Of a stretch of DNA of 64,000 nt, positions 55,099-64,000 are shown piece by piece (the first letter of the stretch is position 1; each line of letters begins with the position of its first letter). The stretch spans positions 1 through 64,000 of the forward strand of contig NZ_PYJN01000013.1 in NCBI RefSeq assembly GCF_003025035.1, given 5' to 3'. A program made the position numbers and the translations under genes. The notes under the pieces were generated by a model that saw only the letters and a program-made list of their open reading frames with translations, did not search any database and was not told the origin of the DNA. The DNA is from Rhizobium sp. SEMIA4064 (GTDB taxonomy: Bacteria > Pseudomonadota > Alphaproteobacteria > Rhizobiales > Rhizobiaceae).

Positions 55099-56262
55099 CT
55101 ACTCGTCAGTCTCTTCAAAAACATACCGGCGCTCATGTCTCAGCCCCAGGCCGGTCAGCATCTCGTAGCCGATCGTCCCGGCGGCGCGGGCAGCGTCGTC
55201 AACGAGGATATTCTTGCCGAAGAGCTCGATATAGTCGCCGGCGCGGACCAGTTTTTCGGGGACGTCGGTCACGTCGAAGATCGTCAGGTCCATGGTGATG
55301 CGGCCGGCAACTGGCACCTTGTGCCCGGCGACGAAGCCCTGGCCGCCGGCAATGCCCGTCTGGCGCAGCGGCACGCCGCCGCTCGATTGGCTGCGCATAT
55401 AGCCGTCGGCATAACCGGCCGAGACGACGGCGAGCCGACTGTCGCGGGTGAGCTCCAGCGCCCCGCCGTAACTGACCCTCTCGCCGGCCTTGACCGTGCG
55501 GGTCTGAATGATGCGGGCCTCGGCCGTTGCGACCGGCCGCATCGGGTTCGCCGTTCCGTTCACCGCCTGGCCGCCATAAAGGGCGATGCCTGGGCGAGTG
55601 AGATCGAAATGATATTCGGGGCCGAGGAAGATGCCGGCCGAGTTGGCAAAGCTCGCCTCGATGCCTTCGAAGGCGGCGCTGACGTTGCGGAACGCCTCGA
55701 GCTGTTGCCTGTTCATCGCATTGGCGGGGTCGTCGCCGCAGGCAAGGTGGCTCATCACTAGGACGGGCGCAAAACTCGCGGGGCGCGAGACATCATTGGC
55801 GAGCGCAATGGCGTCCTCTGCCTGAAGTCCCAGCCGGTTGAAGCCGGTATCGACCTGCAGCGCGCAAGGGTAGTCGCCATAATCCGCTAGCACCGACATC
55901 CAGAAGGTCAATTGCTCTTCGGAAGCGATGACGGGCACAAGATCGTTTTCGAAAAACAGTCGCTCTGTCCCAGGCCAGATGCCGCAGAGTACGAAGATGC
56001 GGGCATCCGGGGCGTAGAGCCGAAGCGTCACGCCCTCTTCAGCGGTGGCGACGAAGAAATCGCGGGCGCCGGCGATATAAAGCGCCTCGCCGACATCTTC
56101 GATCCCCAGGCCGTAAGCGTCGGCTTTCACCGCGGCTCCGGTGCGGGCCCTGCCGGAGCGGCGGGCCATATCGAGCCAGTTCTCGACCACTGCTCCCAAA
56201 TCGACCGTCAGCCGAAGGCCGGCAGAAGCGAAAGCGTCATTGTCTTCGAAACTATCTGTCAT
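55099..56262 (-). CDS. alr: Alanine racemase
   Basis: A PLP enzyme that makes D-alanine for peptidoglycan. From ATG 56262 it has 387 residues. The PLP lysine is in AVKADAYGLG, and the second catalytic base (Tyr) is in RVSYGGALEL; PVAGRITMDL is conserved. AGGCGG precedes the start. The frame is open 28 codons further upstream but that part includes the dnaB terminator, so it is non-coding. Convergent with the LysE gene. Confidence 0.95.
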   Translation of the reverse strand: MTDSFEDNDAFASAGLRLTVDLGAVVENWLDMARRSGRARTGAAVKADAYGLGIEDVGEALYIAGARDFFVATAEEGVTLRLYAPDARIFVLCGIWPGTERLFFENDLVPVIASEEQLTFWMSVLADYGDYPCALQVDTGFNRLGLQAEDAIALANDVSRPASFAPVLVMSHLACGDDPANAMNRQQLEAFRNVSAAFEGIEASFANSAGIFLGPEYHFDLTRPGIALYGGQAVNGTANPMRPVATAEARIIQTRTVKAGERVSYGGALELTRDSRLAVVSAGYADGYMRSQSSGGVPLRQTGIAGGQGFVAGHKVPVAGRITMDLTIFDVTDVPEKLVRAGDYIELFGKNILVDDAARAAGTIGYEMLTGLGLRHERRYVFEETDE

Positions 56263-56276
56263 GGAACCGCCTGAAC

Positions 56277-56309
56277 AAAAAATGGCCGGAGGGGATGCTG
56301 CTCCGGCCA
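56277..56309 (-). terminator. dnaB terminator abutting the alr start
   Basis: On the minus strand TGGCCGGAG / CTCCGGCCA forms a 9-bp stem with a 9-base loop, followed by six T. The T run ends 14 bases before the alr ATG, leaving room only for its ribosome binding site. Confidence 0.85.
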
Positions 56310-56373
56310 GAATACTGATCATCGATGGAAAGAGAAAGTGCTGCACTGCACATATGCGCAGCAGATACCTCCA

Positions 56374-57870
56374 TCAGTGCTCTTCATATTGCAGGAAGGA
56401 CGAGTCGGCGAGATCGGCGAAGCGCGTGAATTCCGACTGGAAGGCGAGCTTCACCGTGCCTGTCGGTCCGTGACGCTGCTTGGCGATGATGACGTCGGCC
56501 GTGCCTTTCACCTTGTCGAACAGGGCTTCCCATTCCGCATATTTCGGATCGGCTGGATCGCGCGGTTCGGAGTTCTTGACGTAATATTCCTCACGGAACA
56601 CGAAGAGCACCACGTCGGCGTCCTGCTCGATGGAGCCGGATTCACGCAGGTCCGAGAGCTGCGGCCGCTTGTCGTCGCGGCTTTCGACGGCACGCGAGAG
56701 CTGGGAGAGCGCGATGATCGGAACATTCAGCTCCTTGCCGAGCGCCTTCAGGCCGGTGGTGATCTGGGTGATTTCCTGGACGCGGTTCTCGTTCGATTTG
56801 CCGGAGCCGGTCATGAGCTGAACGTAGTCCACCACCAGAACGTCGAGGCCGCGCTGGCGCTTCAGGCGCCGCGCACGCGCGGAAAGCTGAGCAATGGAGA
56901 TGCCGCCGGTCTGGTCGATATAGAGCGGCACCTTCTGCATCATCATCGAGCAGGCAACCAGCTTTTCGAAATCGGCATCGTTGATGTCGCCGCGGCGGAT
57001 CTTCGATGAGGAGACTTCCGTCTGCTCGGAAATGATACGGGTGGCGAGCTGTTCGGACGACATTTCCAGCGAATAGAAGCCGACGACGCCGCCGTTCTTC
57101 GCCTTTGTGGAGCCGTCCGACTGCACTTCGCCTTCATAGGCGGCGGCGATATTATAGGCGATATTGGTGGCGAGCGAGGTCTTGCCCATGCCGGGACGGC
57201 CGGCGAGGATGATCAAGTCCGAGCGCTGCAGGCCGCCCATCTTGCTGTCGAGCGAGTGAATGCCGGTGGAAATGCCGGATAGACCGCCGTCGCGCTCCTT
57301 TGCGACGGCCGCCATGTCGATCGCCAGCGCCACGGCGTCGTTGAAGGCCTGGAAGCCGCCGTCGTAGCGGCCGTTTTCCGCAAGTTCGAACAGCCGGCGC
57401 TCCGTATCCTCGATCTGCGTCTGCGGCGGCATGTCGAGCGGTGCGTCAAAGGCGATGTTGACCATGTCCTCGCCGATGGTGATCAGCGCGCGGCGCAGCG
57501 CCAGATCGTAGATGGCGCGGCCGTAGTCTTCGGCGTTGATGATCGAAACGGCTTCGGTCGCGAGACGGGCGAGATATTGCGCCACCGTCATGTCGCCGAC
57601 TTTCTCTTCGGCCGGCAGGAAAGTCTTGATCGTCACCGGATTGGCTGTCTTGCCCATGCGAATGATATCGCCCGCCACCTCGAAGATTTTCCGGTGCAGC
57701 GGCTCGTAGAGATGAATGGGTTTCAGAAAATCGGAGACACGGTAGTAGGCGTCATTGTTGACGAGGATAGCGCCGAGCAGGGCCTGTTCGGCCTCGATAT
57801 TATTGGGCGCTTCGCGGTAGTGCGCGTCGGCGGGAGCAATGGCGGCGATCTTTCGCGCAGCTTCGTTCAT
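56374..57870 (-). CDS. dnaB: Replicative DNA helicase
   Basis: Hexameric helicase that unwinds DNA ahead of the replication fork. The 498-residue protein has the N-terminal primase-interacting domain (NNIEAEQALLGAILV) and the RecA-like motor: Walker A AGRPGMGKTSLA, VDYVQLMTG (Walker B) and SQLSRAVESRDDKRPQ. No intein is present. Its terminator lies before alr. Confidence 0.96.
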   Translation of the reverse strand: MNEAARKIAAIAPADAHYREAPNNIEAEQALLGAILVNNDAYYRVSDFLKPIHLYEPLHRKIFEVAGDIIRMGKTANPVTIKTFLPAEEKVGDMTVAQYLARLATEAVSIINAEDYGRAIYDLALRRALITIGEDMVNIAFDAPLDMPPQTQIEDTERRLFELAENGRYDGGFQAFNDAVALAIDMAAVAKERDGGLSGISTGIHSLDSKMGGLQRSDLIILAGRPGMGKTSLATNIAYNIAAAYEGEVQSDGSTKAKNGGVVGFYSLEMSSEQLATRIISEQTEVSSSKIRRGDINDADFEKLVACSMMMQKVPLYIDQTGGISIAQLSARARRLKRQRGLDVLVVDYVQLMTGSGKSNENRVQEITQITTGLKALGKELNVPIIALSQLSRAVESRDDKRPQLSDLRESGSIEQDADVVLFVFREEYYVKNSEPRDPADPKYAEWEALFDKVKGTADVIIAKQRHGPTGTVKLAFQSEFTRFADLADSSFLQYEEH

Positions 57871-58215
57871 TTTCCGTCTCTTCGTATTCTTGAGTGCCGA
57901 TTGGTTTGCGACGATCCCGTGTCACGGTCAATTGCCGAAGGGTCGTGGCGTGCCGCAGGGCGCTGGTTCGTTCGAGCTATTCACGTTGTTCCACTCGTCC
58001 ACAGGGACAAACGCTCCGAAGGAAAAAAAGCCTTTGTCGCCACTTTGCAACGCAATGTCCGACACGCGAATCACATACAAAAACCTCTATGGATGATTTT
58101 AGCCCGATCTGTCCCGGTTGAAACCCGGCGGGGCGGCAATCGCGCTTGAAAAGATGTGAGAACCCCGCTATCTCCTTGAAATAGGGTAGGATACTAATAG
58201 TATAAAGCAGCAATA
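57871..58215. promoter_or_regulatory. Divergent region dnaB / marR-type gene
   Basis: This 345-base spacer lies between divergent genes. It must hold the dnaB promoter and, at its right end, the regulator promoter. A palindrome overlaps the latter. Short ORFs running through it lack domains. Confidence 0.5.
58176..58203 (+). promoter_or_regulatory. Promoter/operator of the MarR-efflux operon
   Basis: TTGAAA (58176-58181) and TAGTAT (58198-58203) are 16 bases apart and form a plausible -35/-10 pair. The perfect 13-base palindrome ATACTA-A-TAGTAT (58191-58203) overlaps the -10, the usual position for autorepression by a MarR dimer. The regulator ATG is 13 bases further on. Confidence 0.55.
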
Positions 58216-58659
58216 ATGTCTGGTGCGCCATCACGCCGAGAACTGTTCGACGAGCTTTCCGCTTTTAATCGGAAGCTGAGGGCGGCGTTCGACGGTCTGG
58301 TGCGTGAGCACGGTATGACATTGGCCAGAGCCCGGGTTTTCCATAAGCTTTCCAAGCGCGATGGCATCAATCAGCGCGAACTCGCCGACGAGCTGGAGCT
58401 TGAGACTCCGACCCTGGTGCGTATCCTCGACGCCATGGAAGCACAGAGCTTCATCGAGCGCCGCGCGGTGCTGTCGGACCGGCGCGCCAAGCAGATATTC
58501 ATGACCGAATCCGGAAAAGTGGTGGCGGCCGAAGTTGAGGCTCTTGCCACCGGCGTGCGTGCGGATATCCTGCAGGGGATTTCGGACGAGGATGTCGGCA
58601 TGGCCCTCAAGGTCATCCGCGCCATGACCGCCAATCTACAGAACGTGGGCAAGTCATGA
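58216..58659 (+). CDS. MarR-family transcriptional regulator
   Basis: A 147-residue winged-helix regulator. The DNA-binding part is INQRELADELELETPTLVRILD, followed by the wing RRAVLSDRRAKQIFMTESGK. It is followed by efflux genes eight bases downstream, so it probably represses them until a toxic ligand binds. Confidence 0.92.
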   Translation: MSGAPSRRELFDELSAFNRKLRAAFDGLVREHGMTLARARVFHKLSKRDGINQRELADELELETPTLVRILDAMEAQSFIERRAVLSDRRAKQIFMTESGKVVAAEVEALATGVRADILQGISDEDVGMALKVIRAMTANLQNVGKS

Positions 58660-58667
58660 GGTAGCGT

Positions 58668-60314
58668 ATGAGCGGCGAGCCGGCCCCGATCAATGCGGAA
58701 GCCAATGTCGCCGCGCCTGCCGCCCCGCCGCCCGTGCCGCGATGGAAGGTCCCGCTTTATATCGGCGCCTCCGTCATGTTCTTCTTGACACAGGGCCTTG
58801 GTCTTAATCTCGCCTTCGCCAATCTCACGCAGATCCAGGGAAGCATCGCCGCCACGACCACCGAATCCGTGTGGCTGTCGGCAGCCTATATGGCGCCGAA
58901 TGTCAGCCTCGCCATTGCGCTGGTGAAGATCCGCCTGCAATACGGCGTGCGCAATTTTGCCGAAGTCAGCATTCTCGGCTTCGTCGTCGCCTCGCTGCTC
59001 AATCTCTTCGTCTCCGACCTGCATTCGGCCATCGTCGTCCGCTTTTTGAGCGGCATCGCGGCGGCACCGCTGTCGACGCTTGGTTTCCTCTACATGCTGG
59101 AAGCTTTCGAACCGGCCAAGAAGCTGACGATCGGCGTCAGCCTGGCGATGATGAATACGCTACTGGCCGCGCCCATCACTCGCCTCGTCTCGCCATCGCT
59201 TCTCGATTACGGCGAGTGGCGCGGGCTCTATACCTTGGAAATGGCACTGGCGCTGCTGGTGATGCCGATCATCTATCTGCTGCCTCTGACGCCGCCGCCG
59301 AGAGTGAAGGTGATCGTCTTCGGAGATATCATCAGCTACCTGCTGGTCGCCGTCGGTTTCGGCTGTCTTGCAATCGTTCTTTCCGTCGGGCGACTGTATT
59401 GGTGGCTGGAAGTGCCATGGCTCGGCGTGCTGCTGGCCGTCAGCATCGCCACTTTGACGCTTGCCGCCGTCATCGAACTGCGGCGGCCGACGCCACTGAT
59501 CGATGTCCGCTGGCTGCTCAGCTCCGAGATATTGCACCTGACGGGCATTCTCCTGGTCTTCCGCATGATTGCCGGCGAGCAGACCTCGGTCATCATGACC
59601 TTCTATCAGAATGCCGTTGGTCTGCTCTACGATCAGCTCGCGATGCTCTACTGGATCATCCTTGCTTTCTCCATCATCGGCGGTCTGATCTGCACGGTGC
59701 TGATGAGCTACGGCTTGAGTTGGCAGATCCAGTTCGTCGCTCTCGTCATGATGGCGGCTGGCTCCTTCATGGATGCCCAGGTTACGACGCTGACCCGGCC
59801 CGAACAGATGTATCTTAGCCAGGCACTGGTGGCGGCCGGCGCAGCCCTTTTCCTGCCGCCGTCCATGTCCGCGGGCTTCAAGGCGGCCTTTGCGAGAGGT
59901 GCACCGTATCTGGTGACCTTCTTCGTGGTCTTCACCTTCACGCAAAGCATCGGCGGCCTGATCGGCTCTGCCTTCTACGGCACGCTGATCACCATCCGCG
60001 AAAAATTCCATTCCGCCGTGCTGACCGAACATGTGTTGCTGACTCACCCTGTCGTCGCCCAGCGCGTCAGCCAGCTTTCTGCGTCTTATGGCAAGGTGAT
60101 CGGCGACAGCGCTTTGCTGAAGGGCGAGGGGTTGGCGCTACTCGGCGTGCAGGTCACCCGCGAGGCCAATACGCTCGCCTATAGCGATGCCTTCTTTGTT
60201 GCCGGTGTCATCGCGGTCGTGTCGCTTGCTGCTCTTTCGCTGCATGTATTCTACCGTTTCATCAAAGCGCGGCTCGCCGACGATCGGCCGCAGACCGCGG
60301 CTTCCAACCCGTGA
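58668..60314 (+). CDS. DHA2-type (EmrB-like) MFS efflux transporter
   Basis: A 548-residue inner-membrane drug:proton antiporter with about 14 hydrophobic segments, typical of the DHA2 group. The LTQIQGSIAAT start of the first loop and VWLSAAYMAPN are EmrB-like. It works with the HlyD-type protein encoded 17 bases downstream. No outer-membrane TolC gene is nearby. Confidence 0.9.
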   Translation: MSGEPAPINAEANVAAPAAPPPVPRWKVPLYIGASVMFFLTQGLGLNLAFANLTQIQGSIAATTTESVWLSAAYMAPNVSLAIALVKIRLQYGVRNFAEVSILGFVVASLLNLFVSDLHSAIVVRFLSGIAAAPLSTLGFLYMLEAFEPAKKLTIGVSLAMMNTLLAAPITRLVSPSLLDYGEWRGLYTLEMALALLVMPIIYLLPLTPPPRVKVIVFGDIISYLLVAVGFGCLAIVLSVGRLYWWLEVPWLGVLLAVSIATLTLAAVIELRRPTPLIDVRWLLSSEILHLTGILLVFRMIAGEQTSVIMTFYQNAVGLLYDQLAMLYWIILAFSIIGGLICTVLMSYGLSWQIQFVALVMMAAGSFMDAQVTTLTRPEQMYLSQALVAAGAALFLPPSMSAGFKAAFARGAPYLVTFFVVFTFTQSIGGLIGSAFYGTLITIREKFHSAVLTEHVLLTHPVVAQRVSQLSASYGKVIGDSALLKGEGLALLGVQVTREANTLAYSDAFFVAGVIAVVSLAALSLHVFYRFIKARLADDRPQTAASNP

Positions 60315-60331
60315 GGATATGAAATAGCTCC

Positions 60332-61396
60332 ATGTCGAGGCTCGTTCGCTCCCCCATCGAAGTTATCGCCGTCCTCGCCGGTGTCGGCGGCGTCATGCTG
60401 GTGCTCTATGCCTGGCACCTGCCACCTTTCCAAAGTTCCGTCGAGACGACCGATGATGCCTATGTCAGAGGCTACGTCACGACGATCAGCCCGCAGGTTA
60501 GCGGTTATATTACGGATGTTCCGATCAGGGATTACAAGCTCGTCAAACAGGGCGACGTGCTGACGAAGATCGACGATCGCATCTATCGGCAGAAGGTGGC
60601 GCAGGCGCGCGCGACGCTGGACGGCCAGAAGGCGGCGCTTGCCAATTCGCAGCAGCAGGAGCAGGCGGCACGCGCCGGCATCGCCTCCAGCCAGGCTCAG
60701 GTCGATAGTGCCAACGCGGCCATGAAGCGCGCCCAGCTTGCCTGGGATCGCGTGGCGACGCTGGTGGCCAAGGGCGTGTCGACGACCAGCGATTCGGAGC
60801 AGGCACAGGCGACGCTGGAACAGGCTAAGGCGGCCGTCAATCAGGCGAAGGCCGGCCTTGACGTATCGCAGCAGAATCTGACGACGATCATCGTCAACCG
60901 TGCCTCGCTGGAGGCCGGCGTCAGTGGCGCGGAGGCCGCCGTGCAGCTCGCGGAGATCGATCTTCAGAATGCGACGATCGTCGCGCCACGCGACGGCCGC
61001 GTCGGCGAAGTCGGCGTACGCCTCGGCCAATACGTGACGCCGGGCACGCAGCTTATGGGACTGGTTCCGAAAGATGTCTGGGTCATCGCCAATTTCAAGG
61101 AAACCCAGCTCGACGGCATGAAGGTCGGCCAACCCGTAACAATCTCGGTCGATGCGCTCGGTCATCGCGAGCTCAAGGGCCATATCCAGCGCTTTTCGCC
61201 GGCGGCGGGCTCGGAATTCGCCGTTATCAGACCCGACAACGCAACGGGCAATTTCACCAAAGTGGCGCAGCGCGTCGGCGTCCGCGTTAAGATCGACGAA
61301 AATCAGCCCGAGGCGCAAGATCTGGCGCCCGGCATGTCGGTGGTCGTCTCCGTCGACAAGAATTCGGCGCCGGTGCAGGATACGGCGGAGAATTGA
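60332..61396 (+). CDS. EmrA/HlyD-type membrane fusion protein
   Basis: A 354-residue periplasmic adaptor. One N-terminal membrane span (about 10-29), a lipoyl half-motif TTDDAYVRGYVTTISPQVSG, a long Ala/Gln-rich coiled coil (about 80-200), the second lipoyl half ATIVAPRDGRVGEV and a beta-barrel to the end. The pump order here is regulator, EmrB-like, EmrA-like. Confidence 0.92.
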   Translation: MSRLVRSPIEVIAVLAGVGGVMLVLYAWHLPPFQSSVETTDDAYVRGYVTTISPQVSGYITDVPIRDYKLVKQGDVLTKIDDRIYRQKVAQARATLDGQKAALANSQQQEQAARAGIASSQAQVDSANAAMKRAQLAWDRVATLVAKGVSTTSDSEQAQATLEQAKAAVNQAKAGLDVSQQNLTTIIVNRASLEAGVSGAEAAVQLAEIDLQNATIVAPRDGRVGEVGVRLGQYVTPGTQLMGLVPKDVWVIANFKETQLDGMKVGQPVTISVDALGHRELKGHIQRFSPAAGSEFAVIRPDNATGNFTKVAQRVGVRVKIDENQPEAQDLAPGMSVVVSVDKNSAPVQDTAEN

Positions 61397-61435
61397 GACG
61401 CGGACGGGCAAGCGTCGGTAAACCCTTGCAGTCAA

Positions 61436-61467
61436 ACAAAAAGCCTGGGTCGCGAGACCCAGGCTTT
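61436..61467. terminator. Bidirectional terminator between efflux operon and rplI
   Basis: AAAGCCTGGGTC / GACCCAGGCTTT, a 12-bp stem with a four-base loop, lies between convergent genes. Read on the minus strand it is followed by TTTTTGTTTG, so it should be strong for rplI. Confidence 0.88.
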
Positions 61468-61498
61468 CTCATGTTCGCAGCCGATGCGAAGGCTTGAA

Positions 61499-62077
61499 TC
61501 AAGCTTCGTCTTCGGCGTTGCCGTCAGCTTCCGGATCGAAGAAGTCTTCCGGACGCAGGGCGTCTTCGTCAACGCCGTAGATGGCGTCAGCGGAGGTGAG
61601 CGTTTCGCCCTTGGCCTGACGCTCGGCTTCTTCAGCGGAACGGGCAACGTTCAGCTCGACGTGGATTTCGACTTCGGCGTGAAGCGCGATTACAACGTTG
61701 TGCAGGCCAATCGCCTTGATCGGCGTGTTCAGGTGAACCTGGTTGCGGCCGATGTTGAAGCCTTCCGCTGCGAGGATTTCAACGACGTCGCGAGCGGCGA
61801 CCGAACCGTACAACTGGCCGGTTTCGCCAGCCGAGCGAACGACGATGAAGGACTTGCCACCGAGAACGTCGGCAACCTTCTGAGCTTCGCTGCGGCGCTC
61901 GAGGTTACGGGCTTCCAGCGTTGCACGTTCGGCTTCGAAGCGAGCCTTGTTAGCGGGGTTGGCGCGCAGTGCCTTGCCGAGCGGCAGCAGGTAGTTACGG
62001 GCAAAGCCGTCGCGAACCTTAACCACTTCGCCCATCTGGCCGAGCTTGGAGATGCGCTCGAGGAGAATGACTTCCAT
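61499..62077 (-). CDS. rplI: 50S ribosomal protein L9
   Basis: A 192-residue L9. The N-terminal domain [32 protein letters not shown] is conserved; the C-terminal domain follows a long helix. The acidic tail (about 155-192) makes it longer than the 149-residue E. coli protein, as in other alphaproteobacteria. Last gene of the rpsF-rpsR-DUF2232-rplI unit. Confidence 0.97.
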   Translation of the reverse strand: MEVILLERISKLGQMGEVVKVRDGFARNYLLPLGKALRANPANKARFEAERATLEARNLERRSEAQKVADVLGGKSFIVVRSAGETGQLYGSVAARDVVEILAAEGFNIGRNQVHLNTPIKAIGLHNVVIALHAEVEIHVELNVARSAEEAERQAKGETLTSADAIYGVDEDALRPEDFFDPEADGNAEDEA

Positions 62078-62097
62078 TTTGTTGTTCCTTTCTGATG

Positions 62098-63078
62098 TCA
62101 GATTTTCGTGTCTGGTTGTTTGGAATTATCGGTATTCTTGTTCGGGGTCAGGGCGATCGCTTTGCGTGTATCGGCAAGACCGAGAATGAGGACGATGAAG
62201 GCGGGCAACGTCAGTATGAGCGACGTCAGGTAGCAGAGGACCAGAACGGGCACCCGCCAGTCCTTGCCACGGGTGCGGTAGTGGAGCGCCGCAAAGCCGG
62301 AGACGAGAAAGCCTGCGCCGAACGCGCCAACGGCCGCCGCGCCGATCAATGCCGGGGTGCCCCCGAAAAAGAGGGCGACGATGGCGGCGAGAAAGACGAA
62401 GATTGCGTTCCGGTTCATGCGCAGCGCCGACGGAATATCTTCGCGCGGACGCAGATTGCGGCTCGATGCCGCAACGATGCGGGTGGCGATATAGTAGGCG
62501 GCCAGCAGCATCAGAACCCAGACGATACCCCAGACGACCGGCACGGCGTAGAGCATGAAGGATTTCGTCTTGGCGATCGCTACTGGATCGAGCGGCATCG
62601 TAGGCTGCTGATCCTGCATGACGGTGACATAGAGATCGACGACTTGGCCGATCAGGTCCGAGCCATATCCCATGACCGCGCCGGCGACGACGATGACGAC
62701 GGCCGCCAGGCCGCAGAGATGCAGCATGATATCAGACAGCGGATACCAGGCCATCAGATGGTCGGGACCGCCGAGTTCGGAGGCTGGGCGCGCCAGATTG
62801 GCAAGATGGCTGAGCCAGGCCGGAATCAGCGCCAGCAGCACGACAAAAAGCCCGAATGGCAACGAATAGCCGACGGCGCCGACAAGGCCAGCCGTCACGA
62901 CGGCGGTGACAACAGCGATATTGCCCCAGCCGAGGCCGACGATGAGGATCGGAAGAGCGGAAAGCGCGCCGAACAGGATGAACAGCCATGGCTGCACCGT
63001 CGCGCCATACACGAGTAGGGCGGCGGTTAGACCGGCGAGCGCGCCGATGCCAAGCTCTTTTGCGTTCAACTTTTTCAC
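62098..63078 (-). CDS. DUF2232 membrane protein
   Basis: A 326-residue inner-membrane protein with about eight hydrophobic segments, family DUF2232. Position between rpsR and rplI is common in Rhizobiales. Function unknown. It ends 20 bases before rplI. Confidence 0.88.
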   Translation of the reverse strand: MKKLNAKELGIGALAGLTAALLVYGATVQPWLFILFGALSALPILIVGLGWGNIAVVTAVVTAGLVGAVGYSLPFGLFVVLLALIPAWLSHLANLARPASELGGPDHLMAWYPLSDIMLHLCGLAAVVIVVAGAVMGYGSDLIGQVVDLYVTVMQDQQPTMPLDPVAIAKTKSFMLYAVPVVWGIVWVLMLLAAYYIATRIVAASSRNLRPREDIPSALRMNRNAIFVFLAAIVALFFGGTPALIGAAAVGAFGAGFLVSGFAALHYRTRGKDWRVPVLVLCYLTSLILTLPAFIVLILGLADTRKAIALTPNKNTDNSKQPDTKI

Positions 63079-63194
63079 GTCGCTGTCCTGCTTCGTATCG
63101 AGCAGTTAGAGGATGCCTTCGCCACTCGGGCCTGAAAGCCGTCCCCAACATGGGGTTTCAAGGTTCCGATCCGCGCCCATCGCGAAAGGGAGAA

Positions 63195-63216
63195 GGGAAG
63201 GCATTGCTGCCTTCCC
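63195..63216 (-). terminator. Hairpin between rpsR and DUF2232 gene
   Basis: GGGAAGGCA / TGCCTTCCC, a 9-bp stem with a TTGC loop, lies 27 bases after the rpsR stop. There is no pure T run, so it may be a partial terminator or RNA-stabilising hairpin. Confidence 0.5.
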
Positions 63217-63242
63217 TCTAATTCATTCTGCGTCGGCCGCTA

Positions 63243-63491
63243 TTAAGCGACGACGTAGGGCAGCAGGCCGAGGAAACGGGCGCGCTTGATCGCCTGAGCG
63301 AGCTCGCGCTGCTTCTTCTGGGAAACGGCCGTGATGCGGGACGGAACGATCTTGCCGCGCTCGGAAATGTAACGCTGCAGGAGACGGACGTCCTTGTAGT
63401 CGATGCGCGGCGCATTGGCGCCCGAGAACGGGCAGGTCTTGCGGCGGCGATGGAACGGACGGCGGACCGGTGCGGAGGAAACTTCAGACAT
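63243..63491 (-). CDS. rpsR: 30S ribosomal protein S18
   Basis: An 82-residue S18. The conserved part is [20 protein letters not shown] then [23 protein letters not shown] 63491 has GGAGA upstream; an in-frame TTG at 63497 is not preferred. It follows rpsF by 12 bases. Confidence 0.97.
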   Translation of the reverse strand: MSEVSSAPVRRPFHRRRKTCPFSGANAPRIDYKDVRLLQRYISERGKIVPSRITAVSQKKQRELAQAIKRARFLGLLPYVVA

Positions 63492-63503
63492 TCTCAAATC
63501 TCC

Positions 63504-63950
63504 TTATACGCGGTCTTCGCGCGGACGGCGCGGACGATCTTCGCGGTCACCACGATCCGGGCGCGGACCACGATCGCCGAAGCTGCGCTCCGGACGGTCG
63601 CCATCACGGCGCGGACGGTCGTCACGGTCGCGCTTCTGCATCATGGCAGACGGGCCTTCTTCGTGCTTTTCAACAGCGATCGTCATGTAACGCAGGACGT
63701 CTTCGCTGATGCGCATCTGGCGTTCCATTTCCTGGATCGCAGCGGCCGGTGCATCAATGTCCATCAGGGCGTAATGAGCCTTGCGGTTCTTCTTGATGCG
63801 GTAGGTGAGGGACTTGAGGCCCCAGTTTTCGATACGCCCGACTTTACCGCCGTTAGCTTCGATAACACCCTTGTACTGTTCTACGAGGGCGTCGACCTGC
63901 TGAGCGGAAATATCCTGTCGGGCAAGGAATACATGTTCGTAAAGAGCCAT
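63504..63950 (-). CDS. rpsF: 30S ribosomal protein S6
   Basis: A 148-residue S6. Core: [20 protein letters not shown], then [18 protein letters not shown] and [10 protein letters not shown]. The C-terminal ~45 residues are rich in Arg and Asp ([20 protein letters not shown]) and probably disordered, longer than E. coli S6 but usual for rhizobia. First gene of the unit seen here. Confidence 0.97.
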   Translation of the reverse strand: MALYEHVFLARQDISAQQVDALVEQYKGVIEANGGKVGRIENWGLKSLTYRIKKNRKAHYALMDIDAPAAAIQEMERQMRISEDVLRYMTIAVEKHEEGPSAMMQKRDRDDRPRRDGDRPERSFGDRGPRPDRGDREDRPRRPREDRV

Positions 63951-64000
63951 GGATAGCTTTGCCTTTCTTGCGTTGGTCTGAACCCGATATTCGGCGGCTA

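Overview
The window is a 64 kb stretch of alphaproteobacterial chromosome, most likely from a Rhizobium species (Rhizobium/Agrobacterium group). The evidence is a tandem pair of RopA-type porins, a psd-pssA phospholipid pair, a single long Rsh protein, a TIGR02301-type protein, three copies of rhizobial-type intergenic palindromic repeats, and the gene strings rpoZ-rsh-acpS-lepB-rnc-era-recO and rpsF-rpsR-DUF2232-rplI. GC content is high, which produces many long antisense shadow ORFs. No rRNA, tRNA, CRISPR, prophage, integrase or intact insertion sequence was seen. This is mainly a core, house-keeping region.

Layout. 1-3.5 kb: poly-C-rich start, then two RopA porins. 3.5-8.3 kb: alpha/beta hydrolase, lytic transglycosylase, dapA, smpB. 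8.4-18.6 kb: a NYN-domain protein, then a long plus-strand string of rpoZ, rsh, a DUF3563 microprotein, a DUF2062 protein, acpS, lepB, rnc, era, a Crp/Fnr regulator, a lone receiver protein and recO. 18.7-27.1 kb (minus): peroxiredoxin-like protein, a large zinc-ribbon/cyclase/ATPase/TPR protein, a MOSC protein, an HD phosphohydrolase and a very large DUF2339 membrane protein. 27.4-29.1 kb (plus): two small EF-hand paralogues flanking a periplasmic Cu/Zn superoxide dismutase. 29.2-33.3 kb (minus): a translationally coupled phosphatase/HD/YgfZ trio, secreted conserved proteins and a Nudix hydrolase. 33.5-34.6 kb: YnfA and an SRAP-domain protein, followed on the minus strand by a 46-residue lysine-rich ORF. 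35.1-42 kb (minus): pssA, psd, class A acid phosphatase, Atm1-type ABC exporter, LysM protein. 42-46.5 kb: LOG-family enzyme, RarD, citramalate synthase, proline iminopeptidase. 46.5-49.3 kb: three tandem GFA-family genes coupled to cysS. 49.6-57.9 kb: SDR, purF, cvpA, radA, LysE exporter, alr, dnaB. 58.2-61.4 kb: MarR regulator with an EmrB/EmrA-type efflux pump. 61.5-64 kb: rplI, DUF2232, rpsR, rpsF.

Themes. The 9-19 kb block joins stringent-response control (omega subunit, Rsh) with secretion, RNA processing, ribosome maturation and repair, and two signalling genes sit between era and recO. Two core genes, rsh and alr, start within about 20 bases of a strong intrinsic terminator belonging to the upstream gene, which suggests read-through or attenuation. 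The least explained content is the EF-hand pair with a shared C-terminal tyrosine-rich motif, the triple GFA operon, and the lysine-rich microprotein with operator-like palindromes upstream. I did not find a clearly new multi-gene system; these are the best candidates.
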